From: Mycolicibacterium moriokaense
GTDB lineage: Bacteria; Actinomycetota; Actinomycetes; Mycobacteriales; Mycobacteriaceae
DNA: 64,000 bases
Assembly (NCBI RefSeq): GCF_003201655.1
Contig: NZ_QJJU01000002.1
Span: 248,001-312,000, forward strand
Direction of reading: 5' to 3'
Part shown: piece by piece, positions 8,329 to 16,650 of the stretch
Layout: each line of letters starts with the position of its first letter
Position numbering within the stretch: position 1 is the first letter of the stretch
Notes under the pieces: model-generated
What the model was told of the DNA's origin: nothing
Databases searched by the model: none
Seen by the model: only the letters and a program-made list of their open reading frames with translations
Translations under genes and position numbers: made by a program

Positions 8329-9165
8329 ATGAGCGAGTTGGCGCTGGCCCCCGTCCGGCACGGCCGGTACCCAGGGCATCTCGCGCCGGAGGCCATCGCG
8401 GCCTACGCGGCGGCCACCGGCGACCAGACCGCCGCGGTGCTCGCCGGGCTTGCTGTCCCTGCAGTGTTCCCGGTGATCCTGGTGTTCACCCCGCAGGAGG
8501 CTGCACGGACCGACGTACCCGAGGCGGTGTGGCAGCGCGTTCGCGGCGGAGTGCACGGCGAACACGACATCGTGTTGCACCGACCGCTCATCCCCGGTGA
8601 ACCGCTGGAGACCTCGTCATGGATCTCGGCGGCGCGTACGACTCGGGCAGGCACTCAAATCGTGGTGCAGTTCGAGCAGGTCGGTGCCGATGGATCGGTC
8701 GCCGTCGAACAGTGGTGGACGATGGTGTTGCTCGGTCTGCAGGGAATCGCGGATCTGGGAGCAATGCCCAGCGATCATCGGTTCCCTGACGATGTTCGTG
8801 CGCATCCGGTCGGGTCGGCCACTCAGCACATCGACAAGCGCATGGCACATCGCTATGCGGAGGTGTCCGGCGACTGGTCGGCGCATCACTTCGACATCGA
8901 GGTGGCGCGGGCAGCTGGATTCGACTTCGTCTTCACCCACGGCCTGTGCACACTGGCGATCTGCACACACCGCCTCCTCGACCTGCTCGGAGTCGACGAT
9001 CCCGGCCGCGTTGAGCGGGTGGCGGTACGGTTCGCATCGCCGACGCCGCTTCACGAGGAGCTCACGGTGAATGCCTATGGCATCAGCCAGAATTCGTTCG
9101 CGTTCGAGGCGACCAGCAGGGGCGTCGCGACCATCACTCACGGAAGATTGGAAATGCGGCCATGA
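8329..9165 (+). CDS. MaoC-like hot-dog hydratase/dehydratase
   Basis: A 278-residue double hot-dog protein. The C-terminal half carries the hydratase-2 motif: YAEVSGDWSAHHFD followed by a glycine-rich loop and FVFTHGLCT, with the catalytic Asp and His of the (R)-enoyl-CoA hydratase family. The N-terminal half is a degenerate hot-dog that probably completes the fold. It would hydrate an enoyl-CoA or dehydrate a beta-hydroxyacyl-CoA. The stop overlaps the next gene's ATG, so it is coupled to an LLM oxidoreductase. Confidence 0.82.
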   Translation: MSELALAPVRHGRYPGHLAPEAIAAYAAATGDQTAAVLAGLAVPAVFPVILVFTPQEAARTDVPEAVWQRVRGGVHGEHDIVLHRPLIPGEPLETSSWISAARTTRAGTQIVVQFEQVGADGSVAVEQWWTMVLLGLQGIADLGAMPSDHRFPDDVRAHPVGSATQHIDKRMAHRYAEVSGDWSAHHFDIEVARAAGFDFVFTHGLCTLAICTHRLLDLLGVDDPGRVERVAVRFASPTPLHEELTVNAYGISQNSFAFEATSRGVATITHGRLEMRP

Positions 9166-10094
9166 CTAAGCCCGAGATCGGCGTCTTTCTGCCTCAGATG
9201 GGCTTCACCTACGCCGAGATTCTGCACCGCGCGCGACGCTGCGACGATCTCGGGATCGACTCACTCTGGCTCTACGACCACCTGTACGGACCGGGAGCGC
9301 CAGACTATCCGTCGATGGAGGCTTGGACCCTGGCTACCGCGCTGCTCAGCCAAACCAAGCGCATTCAGGTCGGACACATGGTGCTGTGCAATCAGTTTCG
9401 GCATCCCGCGGTACTCGCCAAGATGGCCACCACGCTGGACCAGATCTCGGGTGGCCGCCTTCAACTAGGCATCGGAAGCGGCTCTCTCGAAGATGAGCAC
9501 ACGCGCGTCGGCATGGACTGGGGAACGTTCGCCGAGCGGTCGGAACGGCTGGGCGAGACGCTGGAGATCCTGCGGCAGGCGTTCGCAGAAGAACGAATCG
9601 ACTTCGCTGGCAAGCATTTCACCGTGCGTGACATGCCGATCAAGCCTGGACCCGTGCAGACGCCCCGGCCGCCGATCATCGTGGGAGGCGTCGGCGAGAA
9701 GTACACGCTGCCGTTGGTCGCGCGCTATGCCGATGTGTGGAACGTGCCGACGTATGCACTTGGTGAACTCGAGCACAAGACAGCGGTGCTGCGATCGCTC
9801 TGCAAAGACATCGGACGTGATCCCGACACGATCGTGCTCTCAATCGAGGCCGTCATGGCGCTTGCGCCGGACGACGAATCGCTACCTCAGGTGCGCGCGC
9901 TCGCCGAGAAGCGCTTCGGCATACCGGCTTTCGGGTTGCACGAGGGCGGGCTGGTCGGCACTCCCCCTGCGATCGTCGATCGGCTACATCAACTGCAGGA
10001 GCTCGGCTTCGGCCAGATTGTGTTGTTCACCCATGATCGCGGCTCCGACCAAACGCTCGAGCTACTCGCCTCGAAGGTGATCGCCCGTCTCTAG
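9162..10094 (+). CDS. LLM-class (F420-type) flavin-dependent oxidoreductase
   Basis: A 310-residue luciferase-like monooxygenase-fold protein. It has DDLGIDSLWLYDHLYGPG near the N-terminus, LDQISGGRLQLGIGSGS in the middle and PRPPIIVGGVGEKYTLPLVARYADVWN towards the end. ATG 9162 overlaps the MaoC stop as ATGA. The gene ends in a CTAG that serves as stop for both this gene and the convergent acyl-CoA dehydrogenase. It belongs to the same family as the gene at 7305-8225, but the sequences are clearly diverged, so this is not a recent duplication. Confidence 0.88.
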   Translation: MTKPEIGVFLPQMGFTYAEILHRARRCDDLGIDSLWLYDHLYGPGAPDYPSMEAWTLATALLSQTKRIQVGHMVLCNQFRHPAVLAKMATTLDQISGGRLQLGIGSGSLEDEHTRVGMDWGTFAERSERLGETLEILRQAFAEERIDFAGKHFTVRDMPIKPGPVQTPRPPIIVGGVGEKYTLPLVARYADVWNVPTYALGELEHKTAVLRSLCKDIGRDPDTIVLSIEAVMALAPDDESLPQVRALAEKRFGIPAFGLHEGGLVGTPPAIVDRLHQLQELGFGQIVLFTHDRGSDQTLELLASKVIARL

Positions 10095-11260
10095 GGCTTC
10101 TTCGTGGGTGGCGAGTAGTTCGGCCTGCCGAGTCCCAGTGCGTGCTGAGCGATCATGTTGCGGAAGACCTCGAGGGTGCCACCGTAGATGCCCGTCGGCC
10201 CCGCCAACCGGAAGACGTATTCGGCTCCCCCGTCTGCGGCGGCGCCATGCGCATCGACAGGCAGGGCAGAGACGGCGCCCTGAATATCCATGAGGTCAAG
10301 CGATACATCGCGCATGGTCTGGGCGTTGGCAACCCGGCCGAACATGTCCGGAGTGCTCATCGCCGCTTCCATCCTGGCGATGCCACGCCCGAGGCGGTAT
10401 TTCACCGAATCGTCGTCGGCGCCCAGCGCGGCGACCTTGTCGATGGCCTCGGCGAGCAACACGAGATGCTCGGCCATGGCGGCGACCTTCTGCAGTCCGT
10501 CGGCACCCCGCTCGACGGTGCCATGCTCGTCGTTGAGCGCGTCGCGCAGTACGGCCCAGCCTCCGTTGACGTCGCCAAGGCGGTACTTGTCGTCGACACG
10601 CACATCGCTGTAGTAGGTGATGTTGGTTCGGTCGCCGTCGACGGTGCGGATGGGTTGAATCTCCACACCCGGCGCATCCATCGGAACGAGAAACATCGTC
10701 AGGCTCTGGTGTTTGGGCGCGGACGGATCGGTGTTGGTGATCAAGAATACGTAGGCGGCGTTCTGCGCATTCGACGTGAACATCTTGGAGCCGTTGATGA
10801 CCCAACCGTCGCCGTCGCGCACCGCACGCGTCTTACAAGTCGCAACGTCGGAGCCGCCTTCCGGCTCGGTGTAGCCAAGACACAGCCGGATCCGCCCCGA
10901 CAGCGCGGGCGCCATCACCTCTTCCTTGAGCTCGGGTGAGCCGAACTGATCGACGGCCCGCGCGACCATCGCCGTCGTGCCCCAGTGAAACCACGGTGTG
11001 TGAGCGCGGCCGATCTCGAGGTTCCAGAGACGGCGGCGTAGCCGGCTGAAGCCGCCGTCGGCTTCGTCATTGAAATCGGCAGCCAGATACCCCGCTTCGC
11101 CAAACGCGAGATGGACACCTTCGTCGAAGTTCTCACCCGTCCGGCGATCACGGGCGATGACCTCGTCGGTCACGACCGTCTTCAAGAAAGCCCTGAGCTC
11201 GTCGCGGAACTCCCTGTCCTCGTCCGACAGCTCCACCAATGAGAAGTCCACGTCAGACAC
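10091..11260 (-). CDS. Acyl-CoA dehydrogenase
   Basis: A 389-residue acyl-CoA dehydrogenase of normal length. GYTEPEGGSDVATCKTRA in the middle domain and the C-terminal GIYGGTLEVFRNMIAQHALG are the family signatures (FAD and CoA binding, ETF partner). An in-frame extension goes upstream to 11308, but the GTG at 11260 matches the usual family start. The shared 27-bp operator lies two bases upstream (11262-11288), so the gene is probably controlled with the rest of the island. The stop overlaps the convergent LLM stop in a CTAG tetramer. Confidence 0.9.
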   Translation of the reverse strand: MSDVDFSLVELSDEDREFRDELRAFLKTVVTDEVIARDRRTGENFDEGVHLAFGEAGYLAADFNDEADGGFSRLRRRLWNLEIGRAHTPWFHWGTTAMVARAVDQFGSPELKEEVMAPALSGRIRLCLGYTEPEGGSDVATCKTRAVRDGDGWVINGSKMFTSNAQNAAYVFLITNTDPSAPKHQSLTMFLVPMDAPGVEIQPIRTVDGDRTNITYYSDVRVDDKYRLGDVNGGWAVLRDALNDEHGTVERGADGLQKVAAMAEHLVLLAEAIDKVAALGADDDSVKYRLGRGIARMEAAMSTPDMFGRVANAQTMRDVSLDLMDIQGAVSALPVDAHGAAADGGAEYVFRLAGPTGIYGGTLEVFRNMIAQHALGLGRPNYSPPTKKP

Positions 11261-11261
11261 C

Positions 11262-11288
11262 GTGACACTTTTCCAGCAATCTGTAAAG
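11262..11288. promoter_or_regulatory. Copy A of the shared 27-bp operator
   Basis: Left half GTGACACTT at 11262-11270 and right half CTGTAAAG at 11281-11288. Same length and spacing as the copies at 18626, 21771, 23501 and 25226. It lies between the divergent acyl-CoA dehydrogenase and SRPBCC genes and is the copy with the weakest right half (CTGTAAAG instead of TTTGTAAAG-like). Confidence 0.7.
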
Positions 11289-11322
11289 TGGGGTTCAGTA
11301 CGGACCACAGAAGGGCAGGACG

Positions 11323-11790
11323 TTGGGCATCGTCACCACGAGCTCGGAGACCGCATTCAGCCAATCGCCGGAGGTGATCTACGACTTTGTCACGAACCCC
11401 GCCAACTGGACCAAGACCTACCCCCACAGCACTCAGGTCGGCGGTCTACCCGAGACGCTGCCGTTGAAGGTCGGCGACACCTGGACGGAGTCAGGCCCGG
11501 ACGCTGAGAAGATCTTCACGTGGCACCTGGCCATTACGATGCGCCCCAAGATGTGGGTCTTCAACTCGGTCGGGCGCCTTGGCCACGATCGCTACGGCAA
11601 CGGCGGCATGGAAGGCCGCATCACCGTGCAATACCACCTCACGCAGCCCGGCGAAGGCATCACACTGTTCACCCGCACTATGACGGTCGAGGCCTACAAA
11701 CATGCCCCGTTGCCGGACGGCTTCTTCCGCATGGTCAATCCGGCCAACATCGACGCCTACCACGCCGCCATCGCGCGCGAGCTCGGCTGA
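11323..11790 (+). CDS. SRPBCC (START-like) ligand-binding protein
   Basis: A 155-residue protein with the SRPBCC/polyketide-cyclase pattern: an N-terminal strand and helix (SPEVIYDFVTNPANW), a central beta-sheet and a long C-terminal helix. TTG 11323 follows an AGGGCAGGA ribosome site. Such proteins bind hydrophobic ligands in a deep cavity; a catalytic role cannot be inferred. It is divergent from the acyl-CoA dehydrogenase across an operator copy, so it probably belongs to the same regulon. Its 3' end overlaps the convergent esterase gene by 34 bases. Confidence 0.72.
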   Translation: MGIVTTSSETAFSQSPEVIYDFVTNPANWTKTYPHSTQVGGLPETLPLKVGDTWTESGPDAEKIFTWHLAITMRPKMWVFNSVGRLGHDRYGNGGMEGRITVQYHLTQPGEGITLFTRTMTVEAYKHAPLPDGFFRMVNPANIDAYHAAIARELG

Positions 11791-12704
11791 CCTTCCTGCT
11801 CGTGAAGCGCGCGGCGCAGCGCGACACCCTGCAGCTCGAACAGGCGTTGGCTGGTGTCCCACTCAGGAAGCAGTGAATCGAACCCGTGGCACGTGCCAGG
11901 GAAGACGTGCAGCTCGGTGGAGACGCCCGCCCACAGGAGTCGCAGTGCGTAGTCGACCGCTTCGTCGCGCAGCGGATCCAGTTCCGAGCATGTGATCAAC
12001 GTGCTTGCTGCACCTGTTAATTCACCGGCGCGGGCCGGAACAGCGTCGGCCGGTACGGACTCGCCTGCCAGGTAGTGGTGCCACATCAGCTTGACGGCGG
12101 GTCCGTCGAACCCTGGGGTCGTCGCGAACTCGTCCTTCGACGGCATCGGTCGATCGTCGAGCACCGGCTGATGCAGCAGCTGAAAGACAACCGGCGGTGC
12201 CGTCCCTTCGGCCGCGCGCTGAGCGAGCAACGCCGCAAGCGCTGCTCCTGCGCTACTGCCTGCGACCGCCAGCCGGGTGGTGTCGATGCCGAGCTTCGTT
12301 CCGTTGTCGGCTACCCACGCCAGCACGGCCGCCGCGTCGTCAAGTCCGGCCGGGTACGGATCCTCGGGGGCCAACCGGTAGTCGACCGAGATCACCGTGC
12401 AGCGGGCGCGCCGTGCCAACTCCACGCACTGGCGGTGGTCGGTGTCGAGATTGCCGAGCACGAAGGCCCCTGAGTGGCAATAGATCACGGCCGGTGCGGG
12501 CGACGGTCCGCAACTGTAGATGCGCACAGGAACCGACAACACCTCGCGGTTCTCGATATCCACGCCGACGGTGTTGACATCGCGGGCCGCTTCGGCGCGG
12601 CGTTGGTTCAACGAATCACGGACGACCCACAGCACGCTGGCCGACAAGTCAGTCCGGGCCGACGCGAAATCCCGCAATGCCGGGTCAAGCCGGTCCGTGA
12701 TCAT
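11757..12704 (-). CDS. Alpha/beta hydrolase, HSL-type esterase
   Basis: A 315-residue hormone-sensitive-lipase-family esterase. The oxyanion motif reads CHSGAFVLG where most members have HGGG. The nucleophile elbow is GSSAGA, with a likely Asp in ELDPLRDEA and His in GTCHGF. It would hydrolyse an ester. ATG 12704 overlaps the Baeyer-Villiger monooxygenase stop as ATGA, which suits an esterase cleaving the ester or lactone made by that enzyme. It is the last gene of the leftward operon that begins near 18.6 kb. Confidence 0.87.
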   Translation of the reverse strand: MITDRLDPALRDFASARTDLSASVLWVVRDSLNQRRAEAARDVNTVGVDIENREVLSVPVRIYSCGPSPAPAVIYCHSGAFVLGNLDTDHRQCVELARRARCTVISVDYRLAPEDPYPAGLDDAAAVLAWVADNGTKLGIDTTRLAVAGSSAGAALAALLAQRAAEGTAPPVVFQLLHQPVLDDRPMPSKDEFATTPGFDGPAVKLMWHHYLAGESVPADAVPARAGELTGAASTLITCSELDPLRDEAVDYALRLLWAGVSTELHVFPGTCHGFDSLLPEWDTSQRLFELQGVALRRALHEQEGQPSSRAMAAW

Positions 12705-14221
12705 GAGCTGCTCACCGCTGAACGTGAACCGGTCTCCACACTGGCGTGTTCAGACGGCGGTTCGAAGGTGTAGTCGGCGGGCCTGAACCGGCGGGTCATC
12801 CCCCAGAACGCCCGCGCACTGCGCGGCCACTGAGTGACCACCCGACCGTTAGGAGCTCGGAAGTAGTTGCTGCAGCGCGTCAGCCACACAGTGCCCTCCA
12901 TCCATCCGTCGATCTTGGCGATGAAGTCGGCCATGGCCTTGGGCCGCACAGCCACGTAGGCCTTGCGCTTGCGCCGCATGTGATCCAACGCGCGCATGAT
13001 GTACCGGGCCTGCGCCTCCAGCATGAAGATGACGCTGTTGGAGCCGACGTTGGTGTTCGGTCCGTAGAGCATGAAGAAGTTCGGGAAATCCGGAACGGTC
13101 ATGCCGAGGTATGCGTATGCACCGTCGCGCCACTTCTCCTGCAGCGATGTGCCGCCCTCGCCGACGACATTGATCTGCCCGAGATAGTCAGCAGCCGAAT
13201 ACCCGGTGGCGCACAGCACGACATCGACGTCGAGTTCGGTGCCATCCGCGGTCACCAGCGACCGAGACCGAAGCGACCGGGCCGGGCTGGAAACCACCTC
13301 GACGTGCGGTTGTGTCAGAGTCTGCAGATAGTCGGTGGCGAAGACCAGTCGCTTGCACCCGAATGGGTGATCCGGAGTCAGCCTGCGGCGCAACTCTTCG
13401 TCGGCCACCGTCGACTCGAGCGCGCGCAGAGCGATTCCCTTGAACTCCTGCGTCTTATCGCTGCCGTTCTCGATGACCGAGATGTTCGACTCGCTGCGCA
13501 GCCACAGCCTGGTTCGATAGAGCTTCTTGGCGAAAGGGACATGGGCGAACAGCCACTTCTCCCTGTCGGTATAGGGCCGGTCCGGCTTTGGCAGGATCCA
13601 CGTCGGTGAGCGCTGCACGGAGTAGACCTTCTTGGCCTCCTTCGCGACTTCGGGAATCAGCTGCGACGCGGTCGATCCTGTGCCCAGAACGGCCACCCGC
13701 GCATCGCGCAGGTCGACCGAGTGATCCCAGCGCGCCGTGTGCATCAGCGTCCCGGTGAACTTCTCGTCCTCGACGAGTTCCGGAAGGAGCGGCTGGGTGA
13801 ACAGACCGACCGCCGAGACGACGACGTCAAAGGTGTACTGCTCTCCGGTTGCGGTCGTCAACTGCCACGCTACGGAATCCGGATCCCACCGGGCCGAGAC
13901 GATTTCGGTGTGCAGCTTCAGATTGGGGCCAAGCGCATAGCGCTGGGCGCACCGCTCGAAGTACGCAAGGATCTCTCGCTGCCCCGACCAGAGCCGCGAC
14001 CAGTTCGCGTTGAGATCGAACGAGTACGAGTACAGGTGCGATTTCACGTCGCACGCCAGGCCGGGATACGTGTTGATCCGCCAGGTGCCGCCGACGCCCT
14101 CCTCGCGGTCGAAGATCGTGAAGTCGCGGAAGCCGGCCTTGCGCAGAAAGATTCCCAATGCCAGCCCGCCAGGCCCTGCACCGATGATGCCCACCGACAA
14201 AGTCTTGGCCATCCGCCTCAT
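12701..14221 (-). CDS. Class B flavin monooxygenase, probable Baeyer-Villiger monooxygenase
   Basis: A 506-residue flavoprotein. It has an FAD site GAGPGGLALGIFL near residue 15, GGTWRINTYPG, a second nucleotide-binding motif GTGSTASQLIPEV, and between them FTGTLMHTARWDHS, matching the BVMO fingerprint FxGxxxHTxxW[PD]. It would use NADPH and O2 to turn a ketone into an ester or lactone. ATG 14221 overlaps the SDR stop (ATGA) and is chosen because every other junction in this operon is coupled; ATG 14212 is an alternative. The reading frame continues open upstream inside the SDR gene, but that part has no flavoprotein features. Confidence 0.88.
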   Translation of the reverse strand: MRRMAKTLSVGIIGAGPGGLALGIFLRKAGFRDFTIFDREEGVGGTWRINTYPGLACDVKSHLYSYSFDLNANWSRLWSGQREILAYFERCAQRYALGPNLKLHTEIVSARWDPDSVAWQLTTATGEQYTFDVVVSAVGLFTQPLLPELVEDEKFTGTLMHTARWDHSVDLRDARVAVLGTGSTASQLIPEVAKEAKKVYSVQRSPTWILPKPDRPYTDREKWLFAHVPFAKKLYRTRLWLRSESNISVIENGSDKTQEFKGIALRALESTVADEELRRRLTPDHPFGCKRLVFATDYLQTLTQPHVEVVSSPARSLRSRSLVTADGTELDVDVVLCATGYSAADYLGQINVVGEGGTSLQEKWRDGAYAYLGMTVPDFPNFFMLYGPNTNVGSNSVIFMLEAQARYIMRALDHMRRKRKAYVAVRPKAMADFIAKIDGWMEGTVWLTRCSNYFRAPNGRVVTQWPRSARAFWGMTRRFRPADYTFEPPSEHASVETGSRSAVSSS

Positions 14222-14940
14222 CCGATCTGCAGGGTCTGGCCGCCGTCGATGACGAGCTCGGCCCCGGTGATGAACGACGCCTGTTCTGACACAAGGAAGG
14301 CCACGGCGTCGGCGATCTCGGATGGCTTGCCGAGCCGACCCTTCTCGGCCAGACGCGCCTGCGTCGCCGGGTCGAGCATCGGCGTCTCGACGGGCCCCGG
14401 AAACACCGCGTTGACCCGGATGCCTGACGGCGCAAGTTCCGCTGCCACCGCCTGGGTGAGGCCTCTCAGCGCCCATTTCGACGAGCCGTAGGCGGTGTGG
14501 TTCGGAAAAGCCCGAATGGCACCGGTACTACAGGTATTCACGATGGCGGCACCCTCAGCCTTCCGAAGGTGTTCGAGCGCCGCCTGGATGCCCAGGAACG
14601 GCCCGAGACAGTTGAACCGCCAGCTCAACTCGAATCCTGACGGCGTCTCATCGGTGAGCGACGCCCGGTGCAGGACACCGGCGTTGTTGATCAGCGTCGA
14701 CAACGAACCGAACGTGTTGACCACCTGTGCCACGGTTTCGGCCCATTGCTCAGCCGATGTCACGTCGAGCCCGACGTCAATGACGCCGTCGCCCAACGCA
14801 TCCACGCCGGCTTTGAGCTCATCGAGCCGCACGTCGCACGCGGCGACCAGGAAGCCGTCCTTGTGTAGCCGCTTCACTATCGCCGCGCCCTGTCCGCGCG
14901 CGGCGCCGGTCACCAGTGCGACGCGGTCCGTCGACGTCAC
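14218..14940 (-). CDS. Short-chain dehydrogenase/reductase
   Basis: A 240-residue classical SDR. It has the cofactor motif TGAARGQGAAI near residue 10, NNAG in LINNAGVLH, the active-site serine in NTCSTGAI, and YGSSKWALRG supplying the catalytic Tyr and Lys. The C-terminal VFPGPVETPM is typical. GTG 14940 overlaps the aldolase stop (GTGA). It would oxidise a secondary alcohol or reduce a ketone with NAD(H) or NADP(H), and its position next to the BVMO fits alcohol-to-ketone oxidation. Confidence 0.9.
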   Translation of the reverse strand: MTSTDRVALVTGAARGQGAAIVKRLHKDGFLVAACDVRLDELKAGVDALGDGVIDVGLDVTSAEQWAETVAQVVNTFGSLSTLINNAGVLHRASLTDETPSGFELSWRFNCLGPFLGIQAALEHLRKAEGAAIVNTCSTGAIRAFPNHTAYGSSKWALRGLTQAVAAELAPSGIRVNAVFPGPVETPMLDPATQARLAEKGRLGKPSEIADAVAFLVSEQASFITGAELVIDGGQTLQIG

Positions 14941-15683
14941 CGGGCCTCCTTGAGATGCTCGGCCGCGCCGCGACGCAACGCCTGAGCCTCCGACGTCAAA
15001 GTGACCATTCGGAATCCCATGTCGGCCACGGCCTTTCCAAGCTTCCCAGTTCCGGCGTGGATGCCCGTGACTAAATCCGCTCTCGAGGCGGTGGTTTGCA
15101 CATGTGTCATCGCGTCGCGGACGGCAGGTTGAGTCCATGCTTCGGCAAGCGTGTACCCCATCGAGATCGCCAGATCCGCGGGCCCAACGTAGACGCCCGT
15201 CAACCCCGGAACGGCGCAGATGTCGTCGAGCGCCAGCAGTCCCTTCGCGGTCTCGACCATCGCGAACACGCTGACTCGTGCTTCCAGCGCCGCGGGGTCG
15301 TGGCCGAGGCTTGCACGAAGCGGCCCGAAGCTGCGCACCCCTGCCGGGGCATACCTGGTGGCGGCGACCGCGGCGGCCGCTTGTTCGGCCGATTCGATCA
15401 TCGCGATGATGACGGCGTCGGCGCCCGCGTCCAGCACCCGGCCGATCGGTGCAGGATCGGCCGAGGGCAGCCGCACCGCGGTCGCGATGGGAACGTGCTC
15501 AAGACGGCGCAGCTGCAGGGCGACGTCGGCGTCGTCGAGATAGCCATGCTGCAAGTCGAACCCGACGTAGTCGTAGCCGGCGAGGGCGAACTCTTCGGGA
15601 CCGATGATGGTCGGACCCACCACCCATCCGCCCCAGATCTGCTCCTTGGCGGCGAGGGCTTCCTGCAATCGACTCGGCGTCAT
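14937..15683 (-). CDS. HpcH/HpaI-type aldolase
   Basis: A 248-residue class II (metal-dependent) pyruvate aldolase of the HpcH/HpaI family. YDYVGFDLQHGYLDD contains the catalytic His region. AMVETAKGLLALDDI carries a metal-binding Glu, and YVGPADLAISMG carries the metal Asp. Such enzymes split 4-hydroxy-2-oxo acids into pyruvate and an aldehyde. The gene is coupled by ATGA/GTGA overlaps to the alcohol dehydrogenase and SDR genes. In this pathway it would act late, on a linear hydroxy-oxo acid, and the aldehyde formed could feed the aldehyde dehydrogenase at 25.3 kb (inference). Confidence 0.88.
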   Translation of the reverse strand: MTPSRLQEALAAKEQIWGGWVVGPTIIGPEEFALAGYDYVGFDLQHGYLDDADVALQLRRLEHVPIATAVRLPSADPAPIGRVLDAGADAVIIAMIESAEQAAAAVAATRYAPAGVRSFGPLRASLGHDPAALEARVSVFAMVETAKGLLALDDICAVPGLTGVYVGPADLAISMGYTLAEAWTQPAVRDAMTHVQTTASRADLVTGIHAGTGKLGKAVADMGFRMVTLTSEAQALRRGAAEHLKEAR

Positions 15684-16648
15684 TCGACGATCGCTATCTT
15701 GATGCGCTCGGGCGCCGGCCTGCAGGCCAGTTCGAACGCGGCTTGCACCTCGTCGACGCCAAAGGTGTGGGTGAGGTAGGTCGTGAGCAACTCGGGATGC
15801 GCTCGGGCATAGGCGTCTGCGGCGTCAAGGACTCGCCGCCGGTCCAGCGTCACACCCGATTTCAGAGTGAGGTTGTTGCGCAGCATCGTGCGCATGCTGA
15901 TCGGATAGCTGTCGTCGTCCGCGACGCCGAAATAGAAGACCGTTCCGCCGAACGCAGCCGCCTCGATCGAATGGTTCAGCGTGGCGACTTGATGGCCGAC
16001 GGCCTCAATCACGATGTCCGGGCGGTCATCCGGCTTCAGGTGGCTCACCCACCGGTCACTGCTCGCGCGGACCACGGTGTCGACGCCGAACGCCTTGCCG
16101 ATCTCGTCGCGGTCGACGGGATCGACGCCTGTGACGTGTTCTGCCCCCGCCGCCTTGGCCACATATGAGAACAGCAGGCCAATCGAACCCTGACCGAGGA
16201 TCGCGACTCGGCGTCCCCGTAGGTTGGGCAACTGCTCGATCGCATACAGAACGCACGCCAGCGGCTGCAGTCCGACCGCGAGTTGTGGGCTGAGTGCGGG
16301 GTCGTACGGTGCTAACCCGTTGCCGTCGGCGACCACCCGTTCCATCAGCCCGTCAAATCCCGACGCCCAGCCGACGACGTGATCGCCCTGCCGGTGGGCC
16401 GGATGGCGGCTTGCCAGGACTTCGCCCACCACCTCGTGGATGGGAAAGCCGTGCATCTCCGCGGCGCGCATACCGGTGTCGCCGGGCAGCCGACCCTTGG
16501 CACCCCGGAAGCCGGGAAGGTCACTCCCACAGATGCCCGCCGCCAGGAAGCGCAGCAGAACCTGCCCGTCGACGAGCGAATCCGGCGATGGCTCAGGCAA
16601 TTCCGTTCGCTCGAACGTGTACGGCGCGACGAGCCGATACGACCACAC
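15680..16648 (-). CDS. Zinc-type alcohol dehydrogenase (MDR superfamily)
   Basis: A 322-residue medium-chain dehydrogenase. AAGICGSDLPGF holds the catalytic zinc Cys, IHEVVGEV is the second ligand region, and VAILGQGSIGLLF is the NAD-binding Rossmann loop. The four-cysteine structural zinc lobe found in many alcohol dehydrogenases is not visible. GTG 16648 is preferred, two bases after the P450 stop; an upstream in-frame extension into the P450 gene carries no MDR features. Likely oxidises the alcohol formed by the P450. Confidence 0.86.
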   Translation of the reverse strand: MWSYRLVAPYTFERTELPEPSPDSLVDGQVLLRFLAAGICGSDLPGFRGAKGRLPGDTGMRAAEMHGFPIHEVVGEVLASRHPAHRQGDHVVGWASGFDGLMERVVADGNGLAPYDPALSPQLAVGLQPLACVLYAIEQLPNLRGRRVAILGQGSIGLLFSYVAKAAGAEHVTGVDPVDRDEIGKAFGVDTVVRASSDRWVSHLKPDDRPDIVIEAVGHQVATLNHSIEAAAFGGTVFYFGVADDDSYPISMRTMLRNNLTLKSGVTLDRRRVLDAADAYARAHPELLTTYLTHTFGVDEVQAAFELACRPAPERIKIAIVE

Positions 16649-16650
16649 CG

